Source: Ruminococcus sp. YRD2003 (GTDB lineage: Bacteria > Bacillota > Clostridia > Oscillospirales > Ruminococcaceae). From it: a stretch of 64,000 nucleotides of DNA. Each line of letters starts with the position of its first letter. Position 1 is the first letter of the stretch. The translations under genes and the position numbers were made by a program. The notes beneath the pieces are model-generated. The model was given only the letters and a program-made list of their open reading frames with translations, was not told where the DNA came from and made no database searches. Positions 63,191 through 64,000 of the stretch are shown here, piece by piece. The stretch is taken from contig FNZT01000008.1 in assembly GCA_900109435.1 (NCBI GenBank), positions 121,978 to 185,977 on the forward strand. Reading direction: 5' to 3'.

Positions 63191-64000
63191 TTATGAAGTC
63201 TTGCCTGTCATATACTCCTTTAGTGATGGTACATCACCCGAAGCAGTTGAAGCCATAGCATAGTACGCGAGTATCGAGGAAGCGTCCTTTGCGTCGACCT
63301 TACCGTCGGCGTTGACATCGGCAGCCTTGTGCTGTTTCTCTGTCAGACCGTCCTCACTGCCTGTAGATACCTTGGCGTATGCGACAAGCACAATTGAAGC
63401 GTCTTTAGCATCGACCTTGCCGTCCTCGTTCACATCTCCGAGATCATAGTCATCAGGCTGTGAAGGAGTAGTCTCAGTAGTTGTGGTCGAGACAGGCTCT
63501 TCGGTTGTAGAGGCTGTTGTAGTCTGGGAAGTCGTTGTTGTGGACTCTGTAGACTCGGTCTCTGTTGTCGAAGTCGTAGTTGATGTGCTGGTTCCAGATT
63601 CAGTTGTAGACTTTGTCGTTGACGCTGTGCTGCTTGTCTCCTTGGTGGATTCTGTCGTTGTTGCAGTAGTCGAGGTCGTAGTTGTTGCAGTCGTTGAGGA
63701 CTCCTTTGTGGTTGTGTCAGAAGTTGACTCTGTGGTGGAGGTCTCAGTTGTGCTGCTTACAGTTGAAGTCGTAGTTGTTGTAGCAGTAGTTGTTGTGCTC
63801 TCGGAAGAAGTAGCAGACGTGGTAGCTGTTGTACTTGCTGTTGTGGAAGCAGTTGTACCGCTTTCAGTTGTTGTAGCTGTTGTCGTGGTCGTAGATGTGC
63901 CGGAGGTTGTTGTAGATGTGGTATCCTCAGTTGTTTCCGTTGTAGTGGAAGCTGTTGTGGATTCCTTGGTAGATGTTGTGTAGACTGTTGTTGTGGTAGT
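63191..64000 (-). CDS. C-terminal part of a Thr/Ser-rich dockerin protein (runs off the window)
   Basis: The minus-strand frame is open from the window end to TAA at 63191, 269 codons. The visible part is a linker of about 180 residues, almost only Thr, Ser, Glu and Ala, followed by a dockerin with two near-identical calcium loops, 'GDVNEDGKVDAKDASIVLVA' and 'ADVNADGKVDAKDASSILAY', and a short tail. Linker and dockerin resemble those of the transglutaminase protein at 47204. The catalytic or binding module lies outside. The plus-strand Val-rich frame over the linker is a shadow. Confidence 0.85.
   Translation of the reverse strand, partial: TTTTTVYTTSTKESTTASTTTETTEDTTSTTTSGTSTTTTTATTTESGTTASTTASTTATTSATSSESTTTTATTTTTSTVSSTTETSTTESTSDTTTKESSTTATTTTSTTATTTESTKETSSTASTTKSTTESGTSTSTTTSTTETESTESTTTTSQTTTASTTEEPVSTTTTETTPSQPDDYDLGDVNEDGKVDAKDASIVLVAYAKVSTGSEDGLTEKQHKAADVNADGKVDAKDASSILAYYAMASTASGDVPSLKEYMTGKTS

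Noticed and set aside
63483-63983. Val-rich plus-strand open frame of 166 codons (also 47343-47732)
   Set aside because: Both are reverse-strand images of Thr-rich linkers in dockerin proteins (ACN codons read as Val codons).

Overview
The window looks like a chromosome segment of a cellulosome-forming Ruminococcus (Oscillospiraceae, Firmicutes). The main evidence is nine proteins carrying type I dockerin repeats, most with Sec signal peptides and glycoside hydrolase or other secreted modules. Promoters are mostly TTGNNN-N17-TATAAT, ribosome binding sites are strong (AGGAGG type), and pheST has a T-box leader. The species cannot be fixed from sequence alone.

Layout. 1-7450 is an accessory, more AT-rich part: an LRR protein abutting a broken GNAT/DUF4298 gene; a flavodoxin/aldo-keto reductase pair, a TetR regulator, an acetyltransferase with an internal amber codon, a flavodoxin-like lipoprotein and a decayed DUF4405 gene; then a GIY-YIG protein, a GNAT enzyme and a small unknown. 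7458-13386 holds transport genes: BioY, a CopA copper ATPase and a second P-type ATPase, the two ATPases divided by a 95-bp tandem repeat whose third copy lies at 45165. 13500-28889 is a polysaccharide block (GH43-CBM, GH16 lipoprotein, double GH43 with ricin lectin, GH30) interrupted by housekeeping genes (Nnr, a ClpC-like ATPase, a tiny Cys-rich membrane peptide). 29700-33742 is T-box-pheS-pheT, followed by a cytoplasmic CE2-type esterase and a DUF2130 protein. 36453-39008 encodes a Tet(M)-like ribosomal GTPase fused to a YacP/Rae1-like NYN nuclease, with a promoter and about 280-nt leader folded into six consecutive hairpins. 40153-49381 carries three unusual dockerin proteins (unknown module, BspA-type LRR, transglutaminase with Thr-rich linker) and an ABC-F ATPase. 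49690-61144 carries a GH26-dockerin-CE1 enzyme and a GH5-dockerin enzyme, each next to a large paralogous regulator (sugar-binding PBP domain, degenerate GGDEF, AraC HTH), with a patatin and an NSS transporter between. The end has an AGCS transporter, a truncated amidase and the C-terminus of a Thr/Ser-rich dockerin protein.

How it fits together (inference). The secreted enzymes would bind a scaffoldin encoded elsewhere and attack xylan, arabinogalactan-like side chains, mannan, beta-glucan and cellulose. The two hybrid regulators are good candidates for sugar-responsive control of the GH26-CE1 and GH5 genes. The most novel items are the GTPase-NYN fusion with its structured leader, the PBP-GGDEF-AraC regulator pair, the 45-aa Cys-rich peptide and the dockerin protein with an unrecognised catalytic region.
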